Shown: piece after piece, positions 1-7,668 of the stretch
Numbering within the stretch: position 1 is the first letter of the stretch
Layout: every line of letters begins with the position of its first letter
Assembly (NCBI RefSeq): GCF_009720865.1
Contig: NZ_WNLA01000011.1
Location: forward strand, 62,001-126,000
DNA from: Pseudoduganella ginsengisoli
GTDB lineage: Bacteria; Pseudomonadota; Gammaproteobacteria; Burkholderiales; Burkholderiaceae_D
Length of the DNA stretch: 64,000 bases
Direction: 5' to 3'
Made by a program: the position numbers and the translations under genes
Notes under the pieces: model-generated
The model's database searches: none
Seen by the model: the letters and a program-made list of their open reading frames with translations, nothing else
Told to the model about the DNA's origin: nothing

Positions 1-1
1 C

Positions 2-973
2 CGCCTGTATGTGCGCAATAACTTGCCGGCGCCGGATGCGGCTATCCTGGCCGACCGGGATGCGTGGGTGGTGCAGGTGGACGGTGTGAAAAACCCCCGT
101 GCGCTGACCGTGAAGGAATTAAAAGGGATGGGGCTGGAAACCGTGGCCATGGTGCTGCAATGTTCCGGCAATGGCCGGGGCATGTTCCCCAGCAAGCCGA
201 GCGGCAGCCCGTGGCAAGTGGGCGCTGCCGGTTGTGTGCTGTGGAGCGGCGTGCCGGTGCGCGCCGTGGTGGAAGCGCTGGGCGGTCCGCTGTCCGGATT
301 GAAATACATGACGGGCACGGGCGGCGAGAAATTGCCGGAAGGAGTCGATCCGCGCACGCTGATGGTGGAGCGCTCGGTGCCGCTGGAAGCCATGGGCGAT
401 GCCCTGCTGGCATGGGAATTGAATGGCGCGCCGATTCCGCTGGCGCATGGCGGCCCGCTGCGGCTGATCGTGCCCGGTTATACGGGTGTCAACAATATCA
501 AATACATCAAGCGGCTGGCCTTTACTGCCGAGCAAAGCGAGGCGGCCATCCAGCAGCACGGCTACCGCATGACAGCGCTGGGCCAGAAAAGCACCAATGC
601 CGACCCGTCCGTATGGGAAATGGGCGTGAAATCGTGGATCAATGGCCCGTTGCCGGACAGCGGCGCACTGGCGGCGGGGCCCTGCGTCATCCATGGCGTG
701 GCGTTTGGCGGCTTGCATGCAGTAAAGCGGGTGGAAGTGTCGGTGGACGATGGCAAGACGTGGCAGGAAGCCAAACTGGTCGGCCCGGACCTGGGCCGCT
801 ATGCATGGCGCCAGTTCGCGCTGGCAGTGAAGTTGCCGGCCGGTATGCACACGTTGCTGTCCCGCGCCGAAGACAGCAAGGGCAACCGCCAGCCGGAACT
901 GCGGGTGGAAAATGCGCATGGCTATGGCAATACCAGCTGGCGTGACCATGGCGTGAAAGTGGTGGTGGCATGA
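2..973 (+). CDS. sorA: Sulfite dehydrogenase molybdopterin subunit (SorA/SoxC type), 5' truncated
   Basis: The product is the C-terminal part of a sulfite oxidase-family molybdoenzyme, which oxidises sulfite to sulfate in the periplasm and passes electrons to a c-type cytochrome. The frame is open through the first base of the window (R-L-Y precede the first GTG at 11), so the true start and any Tat signal lie upstream. The LQCSGNGR segment carries the Cys that ligates molybdenum in this family. The second half (from about base 480) looks like the Mo-co dimerisation domain, with VEVSVDDGKTWQEA. It overlaps the cytochrome gene by ATGA, which fits a sorAB-type operon. SoxC cannot be excluded, but no other sox genes are visible. 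Confidence 0.85.
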   Translation, partial: RLYVRNNLPAPDAAILADRDAWVVQVDGVKNPRALTVKELKGMGLETVAMVLQCSGNGRGMFPSKPSGSPWQVGAAGCVLWSGVPVRAVVEALGGPLSGLKYMTGTGGEKLPEGVDPRTLMVERSVPLEAMGDALLAWELNGAPIPLAHGGPLRLIVPGYTGVNNIKYIKRLAFTAEQSEAAIQQHGYRMTALGQKSTNADPSVWEMGVKSWINGPLPDSGALAAGPCVIHGVAFGGLHAVKRVEVSVDDGKTWQEAKLVGPDLGRYAWRQFALAVKLPAGMHTLLSRAEDSKGNRQPELRVENAHGYGNTSWRDHGVKVVVA

Positions 974-1296
974 TGGGGGCGAAACGGATAACCGCAGCGT
1001 TGCTGCTGGCGGCCAGTGCCGGGGCCGGGGCGGCGGATAACGATGCCGCCATGCTGGAAAAAGGCAAGCGCCTGTTTACGCAGACGGCCGCGCCGCCATG
1101 CATGACGTGCCACACGCTGCGCCATGCGGAGGCTGCCGGTGAAATCGGGCCGAACTTGAATGAAATGGCGCCGGATGCCGCGCGCGTGGAAAAGGCTGTG
1201 CGCAATGGGATCGGCGTGATGCCGGCGTTCAAACTGAGCGAAGCGGACTTGAAATTGCTGGCGCAGTATGTGGCGGCGGCCAGCCGGTTGCCATGA
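970..1296 (+). CDS. sorB: Small c-type cytochrome, SorB-like
   Basis: This 108-aa exported monohaem cytochrome c is the probable electron acceptor of the adjacent sulfite dehydrogenase. Residues 1-21 form a signal peptide ending in AGAGAA. The haem site is CMTCH near residue 44, and the distal Met ligand is likely in GVMPAF near residue 85. The start codon overlaps the stop of the upstream gene (ATGA), so translation is probably coupled. A second ATG three bases on (973) is an equally possible start. The sorB name rests on neighbourhood and size; the cytochrome call rests on the haem motif. Confidence 0.85.
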   Translation: MMGAKRITAALLLAASAGAGAADNDAAMLEKGKRLFTQTAAPPCMTCHTLRHAEAAGEIGPNLNEMAPDAARVEKAVRNGIGVMPAFKLSEADLKLLAQYVAAASRLP

Positions 1297-1331
1297 CTTG
1301 TTCTGGCTGAACTGGTCTATGGCACGCCAGA

Positions 1332-1356
1332 CCTGCGTTCAAATAGCGAACGCAGG
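1332..1356. terminator. Hairpin between convergent genes
   Basis: A perfect 9-bp stem (CCTGCGTTC / GAACGCAGG) with a 7-nt loop sits in the 76-bp gap between the convergent sorB-like and DinB genes. It has no T-run, so a role as a bidirectional terminator is only inferred from position. Confidence 0.4.
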
Positions 1357-1372
1357 CGGGACCATATCCCAG

Positions 1373-1879
1373 TCATCCACGGTCTAGTTCCGTCCTCTCG
1401 CGGCGGCCAGGCTCCGCCGCGTGCAGATAGACTGTAAAGGTATCGGCAGGCCGGGCGCCTTTGGCCAAATCCAGCGCATGGCCAATCGCGCCCCGGTGAT
1501 ACGTGCCGTGATTGACGATGTGAAACAGTATTTCTTGCCGCGTCATGCTGCCCTGTTTGCCATCGACGAACTGGAACGTCACGGGTTCATTCAGCAGGGG
1601 AGTTGCTCCAATAAACCGGCCAAACCACAGGTTCGATGCGGTAATGCGCTGGTCGAGTTCGCTGAGCTGGGGCAATTGTTCGGTATTGGTCGACGCATGC
1701 GGGTCTGGCTGGCCAGTCAGCCGGGCCTTGAACAATTCTTCGACCCGCACCATGTGGTTGAGCTGCTGGCGCGCAAACGCCATTGCTCCCGGAAACTGGT
1801 CTTGGTCAATCGCCGCCACTGCGTCCAGCGTGCGGCGGTCGGCCCATTGCTTGTACTTGAAAATGTCGTTGAACATCAA
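1373..1879 (-). CDS. DinB family putative metalloenzyme
   Basis: This 168-aa four-helix protein belongs to the DinB/YfiT-like superfamily. The metal triad is visible as H42 (QLNHMVRVEELF) and H124 and H128 (HIVNHGTYHRG). Family members are often thiol-dependent transferases or uncharacterised stress proteins, and the substrate cannot be told here. The start overlaps the stop of the upstream KOW-like gene, indicating a two-gene operon read leftwards. The C-terminus is Arg/Glu-rich and not distinctive. Confidence 0.8.
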   Translation of the reverse strand: MMFNDIFKYKQWADRRTLDAVAAIDQDQFPGAMAFARQQLNHMVRVEELFKARLTGQPDPHASTNTEQLPQLSELDQRITASNLWFGRFIGATPLLNEPVTFQFVDGKQGSMTRQEILFHIVNHGTYHRGAIGHALDLAKGARPADTFTVYLHAAEPGRRERTELDRG

Positions 1880-2076
1880 GATGACGGCCGGTCCTGAACA
1901 ACGACATTGCGCGCCAGCGTCTTGAACCTGACGCCGTCGGCCTGCACGACGGTAATTGTCACATGACCGGTTTTGCTGGTTTTGATGTCAGTAACCGAGC
2001 CGGATTTCCCGGCATGGGTGCCGCCGGTGACTTTGCACCAAGCGCCGTCCGTGACTGTCTGCGCTGCTTCCATCAT
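1876..2076 (-). CDS. Small KOW-motif-like protein
   Basis: This 66-aa protein carries a segment (G-A-W-C-K-V-T-G-G-x-x-A-G-K-S-G-x-V) with the Gly/Val spacing of a KOW motif, as found in ribosomal proteins and NusG. Such domains bind RNA or protein. The gene overlaps the downstream DinB gene by 4 bp and lies 12 bp from the stop of the penicillin-binding protein gene on the same strand. Coding status is supported by the overlap and the conserved-looking motif; the function is unknown. Confidence 0.6.
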   Translation of the reverse strand: MMEAAQTVTDGAWCKVTGGTHAGKSGSVTDIKTSKTGHVTITVVQADGVRFKTLARNVVVQDRPSS

Positions 2077-2088
2077 TCCTCCGTGTAA

Positions 2089-4407
2089 TCAGAACAATTC
2101 GTTTTTCACCGCATCCTTGGCTTTTTCCTCCGCCGGCGTGCCCCGTGAAGCGCCCTCCAGACTCTGCACCCCCATCCCTGGTGGATTTTCCGCGTAGTAA
2201 TACTCGCCATCCACCACCATCATGCCCTCGGGAACCGGGCGCTCTTCAATCGGGATATTTTTCAGCGCTTTTTGCATGTAGCCGATCCAGATCGGCAGCG
2301 CCAGGCCGCCGCCCGTCTCTTTATTACCCAGGTTGCGCGGCTGGTCGAAGCCGATCCACGCGACCGCCACCAATTTCGACTGGTAGCCGGCAAACCATGC
2401 ATCGATGGAATCGTTGGTGGTGCCCGTCTTGCCCGCGATATCCGGACGCTTCAGCACCAACGCCTTGGTCGCGGTACCGTACTTGACGACGTCCTTCATC
2501 ATGGAATCCATCAGGAACGCATTGCGCTCATCAATGACCCTGTTGGCGGGATCGCCTGCGCGGTCCGGCGACGCTTGCGACAGCACTTTGCCGTTCGAGT
2601 CCGTCACCTTGGAAATCAGGTAAGGCGTGACTTTATAGCCGCCGTTGGCAAAGACGGCATACGCGCCCGCTTCCTGCAGCGGCGTCACGGCGCCCGCGCC
2701 CAGCGCCAGCGTCAGGTAAGGCGGGTTCTTTTCCGCGTCAAAGCCAAAGCGGGTCGTATATTCCTGGCCGTATTTGGCGCCGATGCGGTGCAGGATACGG
2801 ATGGAAATCATGTTTTTCGACTTGGTCAGGCCCTTGCGCATCGTCATCGGGCCTTCGTACTTGCCGTCGTAGTTCTTCGGTTCCCACGCCTGGCCGCCGG
2901 TCTGGCCCGCGTCGAACGAGATCGGTGCGTCATTGATGACGGTCGAAGGCGACAAGCCCCGCTCCAGCGATGCCGAGTAAATAAACGGTTTAAAGGACGA
3001 ACCCGGCTGGCGCCACGCCTGCGTCACGTGGTTGAACTTGTTGCGGTTGAAATCGAAGCCGCCGACCAGCGCCTTGATGGCGCCATCTTCCGTCGAGGCC
3101 GACACAAAGGCCGATTCGACTTCCGGCATTTGCGTGATTTCCCAATCTTTGCCTTCCTGGTGCACGCGAATCACAGCGCCACGGCGGATGCGTTTATTCG
3201 GTGCAGCTTTATCCGTCAGCCACGAGCGGGCCGCTTCCAGCCCTTCGCCGGTAATCGTGATTTCTTCGCCCGACGCGGTCACGGCCACCACCTTGGTAGG
3301 CGACACTTGCAGCACCATGGCCGCCACGATGTCGTCGCTATCCGGACGGCCCGCCAGTTCCGTTTCAATGGCTTCGTCGGCTTCTTCTTTATTGGCCGGG
3401 ATATCGATATACGCTTCCGGGCCCCGGTAAGCGTGGCGTTTTTCATAATCCATCACGCCACGGCGCAGCGCCAGGTAGGCGGCATCCTGGTCGGCCTTGG
3501 TAATGGTGGTGAATACGTTCAAGCCGCGCGTGTACGTATCTTCCTTGAATTGTTCATACACCAGCTGGCGCGCCATTTCCGCCACATATTCCGCGTGGAC
3601 GCCGAAATCGCTGCTGTCGGTCTTGGTTTTCAATTGCTCGTTTTTTGCCGCCACATACTGCGCTTCCGTGATGTAGCCCAAGTCGCGCATGCGCTGCAAA
3701 ATGTATTGCTGGCGGGTGCGGGCACGCTTCGGATTGACTACCGGGTTATACGCGGATGGCGCTTTGGGCAAACCGGCCAGCATCGCGGCTTCCGCAATGC
3801 TAATGTCTTTTAAATTCTTGCCGAAATAAATCTGGGCAGCGGATGAAAAGCCGTATGCGCGCTGGCCCAGATAAATCTGGTTCATATAAACCTCGAGGAT
3901 CTGGTCTTTCGTCAGGTTTTTCTCGATTTTCCAGGCCAGCAGCATTTCATACAATTTACGCTTGAACGTTTGCTCGCTGGACAAGAAGAAGTTGCGGGCG
4001 ACTTGCTGTGTGATGGTCGATGCGCCCTGGCGTGCGCCGCCCGTCGCATTGTGGACGGCCGCGCGCAAGATGCCTGTGTAATCGACGCCGCCGTGCTCAT
4101 AGAAGTTGCTGTCTTCAATCGCCAGCACGGCTTTTTTCATCACGTCGGGGATGTCTTTGATGCGCACCAGATTACGGCGTTCTTCGCCGAATTCGCCGAT
4201 CAGTACGCCGTCGGCTGAAAAGATTCGCAGCGGCATTTTAGGACGGTAATCCGTCAGGGAATCCAGCTCCGGCAAATTCGGATAAGCCAGCGCCAGGCCG
4301 AATACCAGCAACAGCACACCTGCCAGCACCAGGCCGGCGATGGAGGCGAGGACGGTAAATAGCAGGCCGCGCGAACGGGCTGGATTGTCATTGGCAGCAG
4401 TGGTCAT
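2089..4407 (-). CDS. mrcA: Penicillin-binding protein 1A, bifunctional transglycosylase/transpeptidase
   Basis: This 772-aa class A PBP polymerises glycan strands and cross-links peptidoglycan in the periplasm. A membrane anchor spans about residues 14-41. The glycosyltransferase 51 domain follows with AIEDSNFYEHGG (catalytic Glu near 98) and GASTITQQVARN. The transpeptidase has SSFK (SxxK nucleophile), SKN (SxN) and KTGTTN. I chose the ATG at 4407 (MTTAANDN) because GGAAAG precedes it at good spacing and the membrane helix follows at once. An upstream in-frame ATG at 4515 would add 36 residues of non-conserved character. It diverges from pilM, a frequent arrangement in betaproteobacteria. 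Confidence 0.95.
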   Translation of the reverse strand: MTTAANDNPARSRGLLFTVLASIAGLVLAGVLLLVFGLALAYPNLPELDSLTDYRPKMPLRIFSADGVLIGEFGEERRNLVRIKDIPDVMKKAVLAIEDSNFYEHGGVDYTGILRAAVHNATGGARQGASTITQQVARNFFLSSEQTFKRKLYEMLLAWKIEKNLTKDQILEVYMNQIYLGQRAYGFSSAAQIYFGKNLKDISIAEAAMLAGLPKAPSAYNPVVNPKRARTRQQYILQRMRDLGYITEAQYVAAKNEQLKTKTDSSDFGVHAEYVAEMARQLVYEQFKEDTYTRGLNVFTTITKADQDAAYLALRRGVMDYEKRHAYRGPEAYIDIPANKEEADEAIETELAGRPDSDDIVAAMVLQVSPTKVVAVTASGEEITITGEGLEAARSWLTDKAAPNKRIRRGAVIRVHQEGKDWEITQMPEVESAFVSASTEDGAIKALVGGFDFNRNKFNHVTQAWRQPGSSFKPFIYSASLERGLSPSTVINDAPISFDAGQTGGQAWEPKNYDGKYEGPMTMRKGLTKSKNMISIRILHRIGAKYGQEYTTRFGFDAEKNPPYLTLALGAGAVTPLQEAGAYAVFANGGYKVTPYLISKVTDSNGKVLSQASPDRAGDPANRVIDERNAFLMDSMMKDVVKYGTATKALVLKRPDIAGKTGTTNDSIDAWFAGYQSKLVAVAWIGFDQPRNLGNKETGGGLALPIWIGYMQKALKNIPIEERPVPEGMMVVDGEYYYAENPPGMGVQSLEGASRGTPAEEKAKDAVKNELF

Positions 4408-4718
4408 GCAAGTGGTCTTTCCAGTCTGTGAGTCCGGGCCATTATAAGCGAGGCATGATAGCTTGCGGCGTGCATAGCGGACAGACAACAGGCATGAAAT
4501 ATTTACTATGAGCAACTAAATAAGTGAGTTGAAATCATGGCCACAGAGTGGATTTCAAGTGTGGTACAGGGTGCACAAATGAGCAATTGTGCACGGCAGA
4601 AATACCTTTACACTCGCTCAGCCTTATTGCTAGCATCTGATGTACCGTCCCCTTTTTGCCCTCTCCTTATGCGATCAATAATAGTGTGTGACCAGCTGCA
4701 ACATGGCAGGAACCCGCT
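4408..4718. promoter_or_regulatory. Divergent mrcA/pilM intergenic region with a perfect inverted repeat
   Basis: This roughly 310-bp gap separates the divergent mrcA and pilM genes and holds no convincing gene. It contains a perfect 8-bp inverted repeat, GTGCACAA at 4571-4578 and TTGTGCAC at 4587-4594, with an 8-bp spacer. The right arm overlaps a possible -35 (TTGTGC, 4587), which lies 16 bp from a possible -10 (TACACT, 4609-4614) pointing at pilM. The arrangement suggests an operator. The promoter itself is a weak match. Confidence 0.4.
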
Positions 4719-5798
4719 ATGAACCTGGACCTGAGCACACTGTTCGGCAGGGGCAATGCGCCGCTGGTTGGGGTCGACATCAGCACGTCGAGTGTGCGGC
4801 TGGTGGAACTGGCCCAGGGCGGCAAGGAAGGGTTGCGGCTGGAACGCTACGCGACGGAACCCCTGCCGCGCGGCGCCGTGATTGACGGCAATATCGAAAA
4901 CCTCGACCAGGTGGTGGACGCGCTGCGCCGCGTGTGGAAGAAAAGCGGCACCCGCGCCAAACTGGTTGCGCTGGGGATGCCGCCGGCTTCCGTCATCACG
5001 AAGAAAATCACTTTGCCGGCTGGTATGTCGGAAGACCAGCTGGAAGTGCAGGTCGAATCGGAAGCCAGCCAATATATTCCGTTTGCGCTCGATGAAGTCA
5101 GCCTCGACTTCGACGTGATTGGTCCGTCGCCTGCGTCGGAAGACGATGTCGAAGTGCTGCTGGCAGCGTCGCGCCGCGAAAAAGTCGAAGACCGCGTGGC
5201 CATTGCGGAAGCATCCGGCCTGAAAGCTGCCGTAATGGACATTGAATCGTATGCGGCGCGCGCCGCGCTGGACCGGGTGCTGGCCCAGGTACCGGGCGGC
5301 AATGCGGGCCAGATCGTTGCGCTGTTCCAGATTGGCGCGCAAGTCACGCATATATCCGTGCTGCTTGATGGCGTTGCGATTTATGAGCGGGAACAGCCAT
5401 TTGGCGGCAATACGCTGACCCAGGACATCGTCCGCGCATATGGTTTGTCTTATGACGAAGCGGAAGCAAAAAAGAAGTCCGGCGACTTGCCGGACAGTTA
5501 CGCAAACGACATCCTGGCGCCATTCCTGGAAAGCGCCGCGCTGGAAGTCACACGCGCCATTCAATTCTTTTACACGTCCACCCCGTATACCAAAGTCGAC
5601 CAGATATACCTGGCCGGCGGCTGCGCATTGATTCCCGGCTTGCTCGATATCGTGGCCAGCCGCACCAAGATCAATTCCGCCGTGATTTCCCCATTCAAGG
5701 GCATGGTGCTGGGACCGGGTGTGCGTGAGCAGGCGCTGCGCAGCGAAGCGCCGGCCTATCTGGTGGCTTGCGGGCTGGCATTGCGGAGGTTCGGCTGA
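4719..5798 (+). CDS. pilM: Type IV pilus inner-membrane platform protein PilM
   Basis: This 359-aa actin-like (FtsA fold) cytoplasmic protein binds the N-terminal tail of PilN and links the pilus motor to the alignment subcomplex. The N-terminal G-V-D-I-S-T-S-S-V-R-L-V-E-L stretch is the first ATPase-fold strand-turn typical of PilM, and LAGGCALIPGL is the later nucleotide-fold signature. It is the first gene of pilMNOPQ. Its TGA overlaps the pilN ATG by one base, with GGAGG as the pilN Shine-Dalgarno site inside the pilM end. Length matches the family. Confidence 0.96.
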   Translation: MNLDLSTLFGRGNAPLVGVDISTSSVRLVELAQGGKEGLRLERYATEPLPRGAVIDGNIENLDQVVDALRRVWKKSGTRAKLVALGMPPASVITKKITLPAGMSEDQLEVQVESEASQYIPFALDEVSLDFDVIGPSPASEDDVEVLLAASRREKVEDRVAIAEASGLKAAVMDIESYAARAALDRVLAQVPGGNAGQIVALFQIGAQVTHISVLLDGVAIYEREQPFGGNTLTQDIVRAYGLSYDEAEAKKKSGDLPDSYANDILAPFLESAALEVTRAIQFFYTSTPYTKVDQIYLAGGCALIPGLLDIVASRTKINSAVISPFKGMVLGPGVREQALRSEAPAYLVACGLALRRFG

Positions 5799-6454
5799 TG
5801 ATCCGGATTAACCTGCTCCCGCACCGCGAGGAAAAGCGCAAACAGAAAAAAGCCGCGTTTTACGCGCTGATGGCATTGGGCGCGCTGATCGGCGCCGGCG
5901 TTGTGCTGGTGGTGGGCGGCTATAACGCACGCGCCATTGCGATCCAGGAACAGCGCAACCAGGCCATCAAGGACGCCATCGTGGTGCTGGATAAAAAGAT
6001 TGCAGAAATCGCCACGTTGAAGCAAGAAATCGAAGCGCTGAAAGCGCGCCAGCAAGCTGTCGAAGATTTGCAGGGCGACCGCAACCAGCCTGTTTACCTG
6101 CTCGATGAACTGGTCAAGCAAACGCCGCCCGGCGTGTACCTGAAGAGCTTTAAGCAAGACGGGCAGCGCGTGGTCATGCAAGGCTTTGCGCAATCGCAGG
6201 AGCGCGTGTCGGAATTGCTGCGCAACGTGTCGAGCGTGTCGCCGTGGCTGGAAAAACCGGACCTGGTGGAAGTGAAGGCCACGGGCCTGGGCCAGGGCAA
6301 GACAGCGAAAAAAGTCGTGGAATTTAATTTGATCGTCAGCATCAAGCGTCCGCGCGACAAGGAACAACTGGAAGACGGCAAGCCGGGCAAACCCGGGGAT
6401 CACAAGCCGGCCGCTACGATGGCGAGTGCGGGCAATGTTCCCGCCAAGCCCTGA
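5798..6454 (+). CDS. pilN: Type IV pilus assembly protein PilN
   Basis: This 218-aa bitopic inner-membrane protein of the pilus alignment complex starts MIRINLLPHRE; the INLLP tail is the conserved PilM-binding peptide. One membrane segment (about residues 24-46) precedes a coiled-coil and a periplasmic ferredoxin-like domain. I chose this ATG, not an in-frame start 10 codons earlier, because the conserved tail must be N-terminal and an SD (GGAGG) lies just upstream. The Lys/Pro-rich C-terminal tail is not conserved. Confidence 0.95.
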   Translation: MIRINLLPHREEKRKQKKAAFYALMALGALIGAGVVLVVGGYNARAIAIQEQRNQAIKDAIVVLDKKIAEIATLKQEIEALKARQQAVEDLQGDRNQPVYLLDELVKQTPPGVYLKSFKQDGQRVVMQGFAQSQERVSELLRNVSSVSPWLEKPDLVEVKATGLGQGKTAKKVVEFNLIVSIKRPRDKEQLEDGKPGKPGDHKPAATMASAGNVPAKP

Positions 6455-6466
6455 GCAGAGAACGAT

Positions 6467-7135
6467 ATGGCCATCGACGTCAAACAATTAAGCGATTCGC
6501 TGCAAGCCCAGTTCCAGGGCTTGAATGGCCGCCATCCCGGCATGTGGCCGCTGGCGCCCCGCATCCTGTGCACGGTGGGCGTGGTGCTGGCCGTGGTGGG
6601 GGCAGGGTATTTCGGCTATTGGAGCGGCCAGTTCGACGAACAGGAAGCCGGCGCGGCCAAGGAAGCCAAGCTGAAAGCCGAATATACGGAAAAATCGCAG
6701 CAAGCCGTCAACCTGGAAGCGCTGCGCGCGCAAAAAGTGCAGGTCGACCAGTATGTGGAGCGCCTGCAAAAGCAATTGCCAAGCAAGGCGGAAATGGCGG
6801 CGCTGTTGTCGGATATTAACCAGGCGGGCCTGGGCCGTGGTTTGCAGTTTGAACTGTTCAAGCCGGGCCAGGTGGTGGTCAAGGATTATTACGCGGAACT
6901 GCCGATCAATATCAAGGTGACGGGCAATTACCATGACATAGGCGCCTTTGCCAGCGACATGGCCAATCTGCCCCGCATTGTCACGTTGAATAACATGCAG
7001 CTGGCGTCGCCTGTTTCCGGCGGCAATATCCTGACCCTCGATGCCGTGGCCAAGACCTTCCGCTACCTGGATCCGGAAGAAGTGGCAGCGCAGCGCAAGG
7101 CGGCGGCAGACAAGAAAAAGGCGGCGAAACCATGA
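6467..7135 (+). CDS. pilO: Type IV pilus assembly protein PilO
   Basis: This 222-aa inner-membrane protein pairs with PilN in the periplasm. It has a short cytoplasmic N-terminus, a membrane helix near residues 28-48, a coiled-coil (about 60-110) and a C-terminal ferredoxin-like fold containing the PINIKVTGNYHDIGAF segment, conserved in PilO. It lies 12 bp after pilN, and its stop overlaps the pilP start (ATGA). The C-terminus is Lys/Ala-rich. Confidence 0.95.
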   Translation: MAIDVKQLSDSLQAQFQGLNGRHPGMWPLAPRILCTVGVVLAVVGAGYFGYWSGQFDEQEAGAAKEAKLKAEYTEKSQQAVNLEALRAQKVQVDQYVERLQKQLPSKAEMAALLSDINQAGLGRGLQFELFKPGQVVVKDYYAELPINIKVTGNYHDIGAFASDMANLPRIVTLNNMQLASPVSGGNILTLDAVAKTFRYLDPEEVAAQRKAAADKKKAAKP

Positions 7136-7668
7136 AGCGCGTCTCCATCACGTCAATGACGCTGGCCATGGCGCTGGCCGGGTGCGGCGACAGCGATGTC
7201 CAGGAAGTCAAAGACTGGATGAAACACACGGACAGCCAGGCCCATGTGGCCGTCAAGCCGATTTCCGAACCCAAAACGTTTATCCCGTTCGCCTATAGCG
7301 CGGCAGGGGAAGTGGACCCGTTCAACCAGAACAAGTTGCTGGCCGAACTGGCCCGCCAGGCCAATGCCGGTGGCGGCGTGCGCCCTGATACGACGCGCCG
7401 CAAGGAATTCCTCGAAGGTTTTCCGCTTGACGCCATGAAAATGGTGGGGACGCTGGAAAAATCCCAAACCATGTTTGCACTCTTGCAAATCGATAAATCT
7501 GTGTACCAGGTGCGTCCCGGCCAGCATCTCGGTCAAAACTTCGGCCTCATTACTGCCGTGACGGACGATAGCATCACCGTCAAGGAAATCGTGCAGGATG
7601 CCACTGGCGACTGGATCGAACGCATGTCCAAGTTGGAGTTGCAGGAAAGTAAGGAGAGCAACAAATGA
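7132..7668 (+). CDS. pilP: Type IV pilus assembly lipoprotein PilP
   Basis: This 178-aa lipoprotein connects PilN/PilO to the PilQ secretin. The lipobox is L-A-G-C with the acylated Cys at position 18. A disordered linker is followed by the HR-type beta domain (VYQVRPGQHLGQNFG), which contacts the secretin N-domain. It overlaps pilO and pilQ by 4 bp each, so translation of the operon is probably coupled. Confidence 0.95.
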   Translation: MKRVSITSMTLAMALAGCGDSDVQEVKDWMKHTDSQAHVAVKPISEPKTFIPFAYSAAGEVDPFNQNKLLAELARQANAGGGVRPDTTRRKEFLEGFPLDAMKMVGTLEKSQTMFALLQIDKSVYQVRPGQHLGQNFGLITAVTDDSITVKEIVQDATGDWIERMSKLELQESKESNK

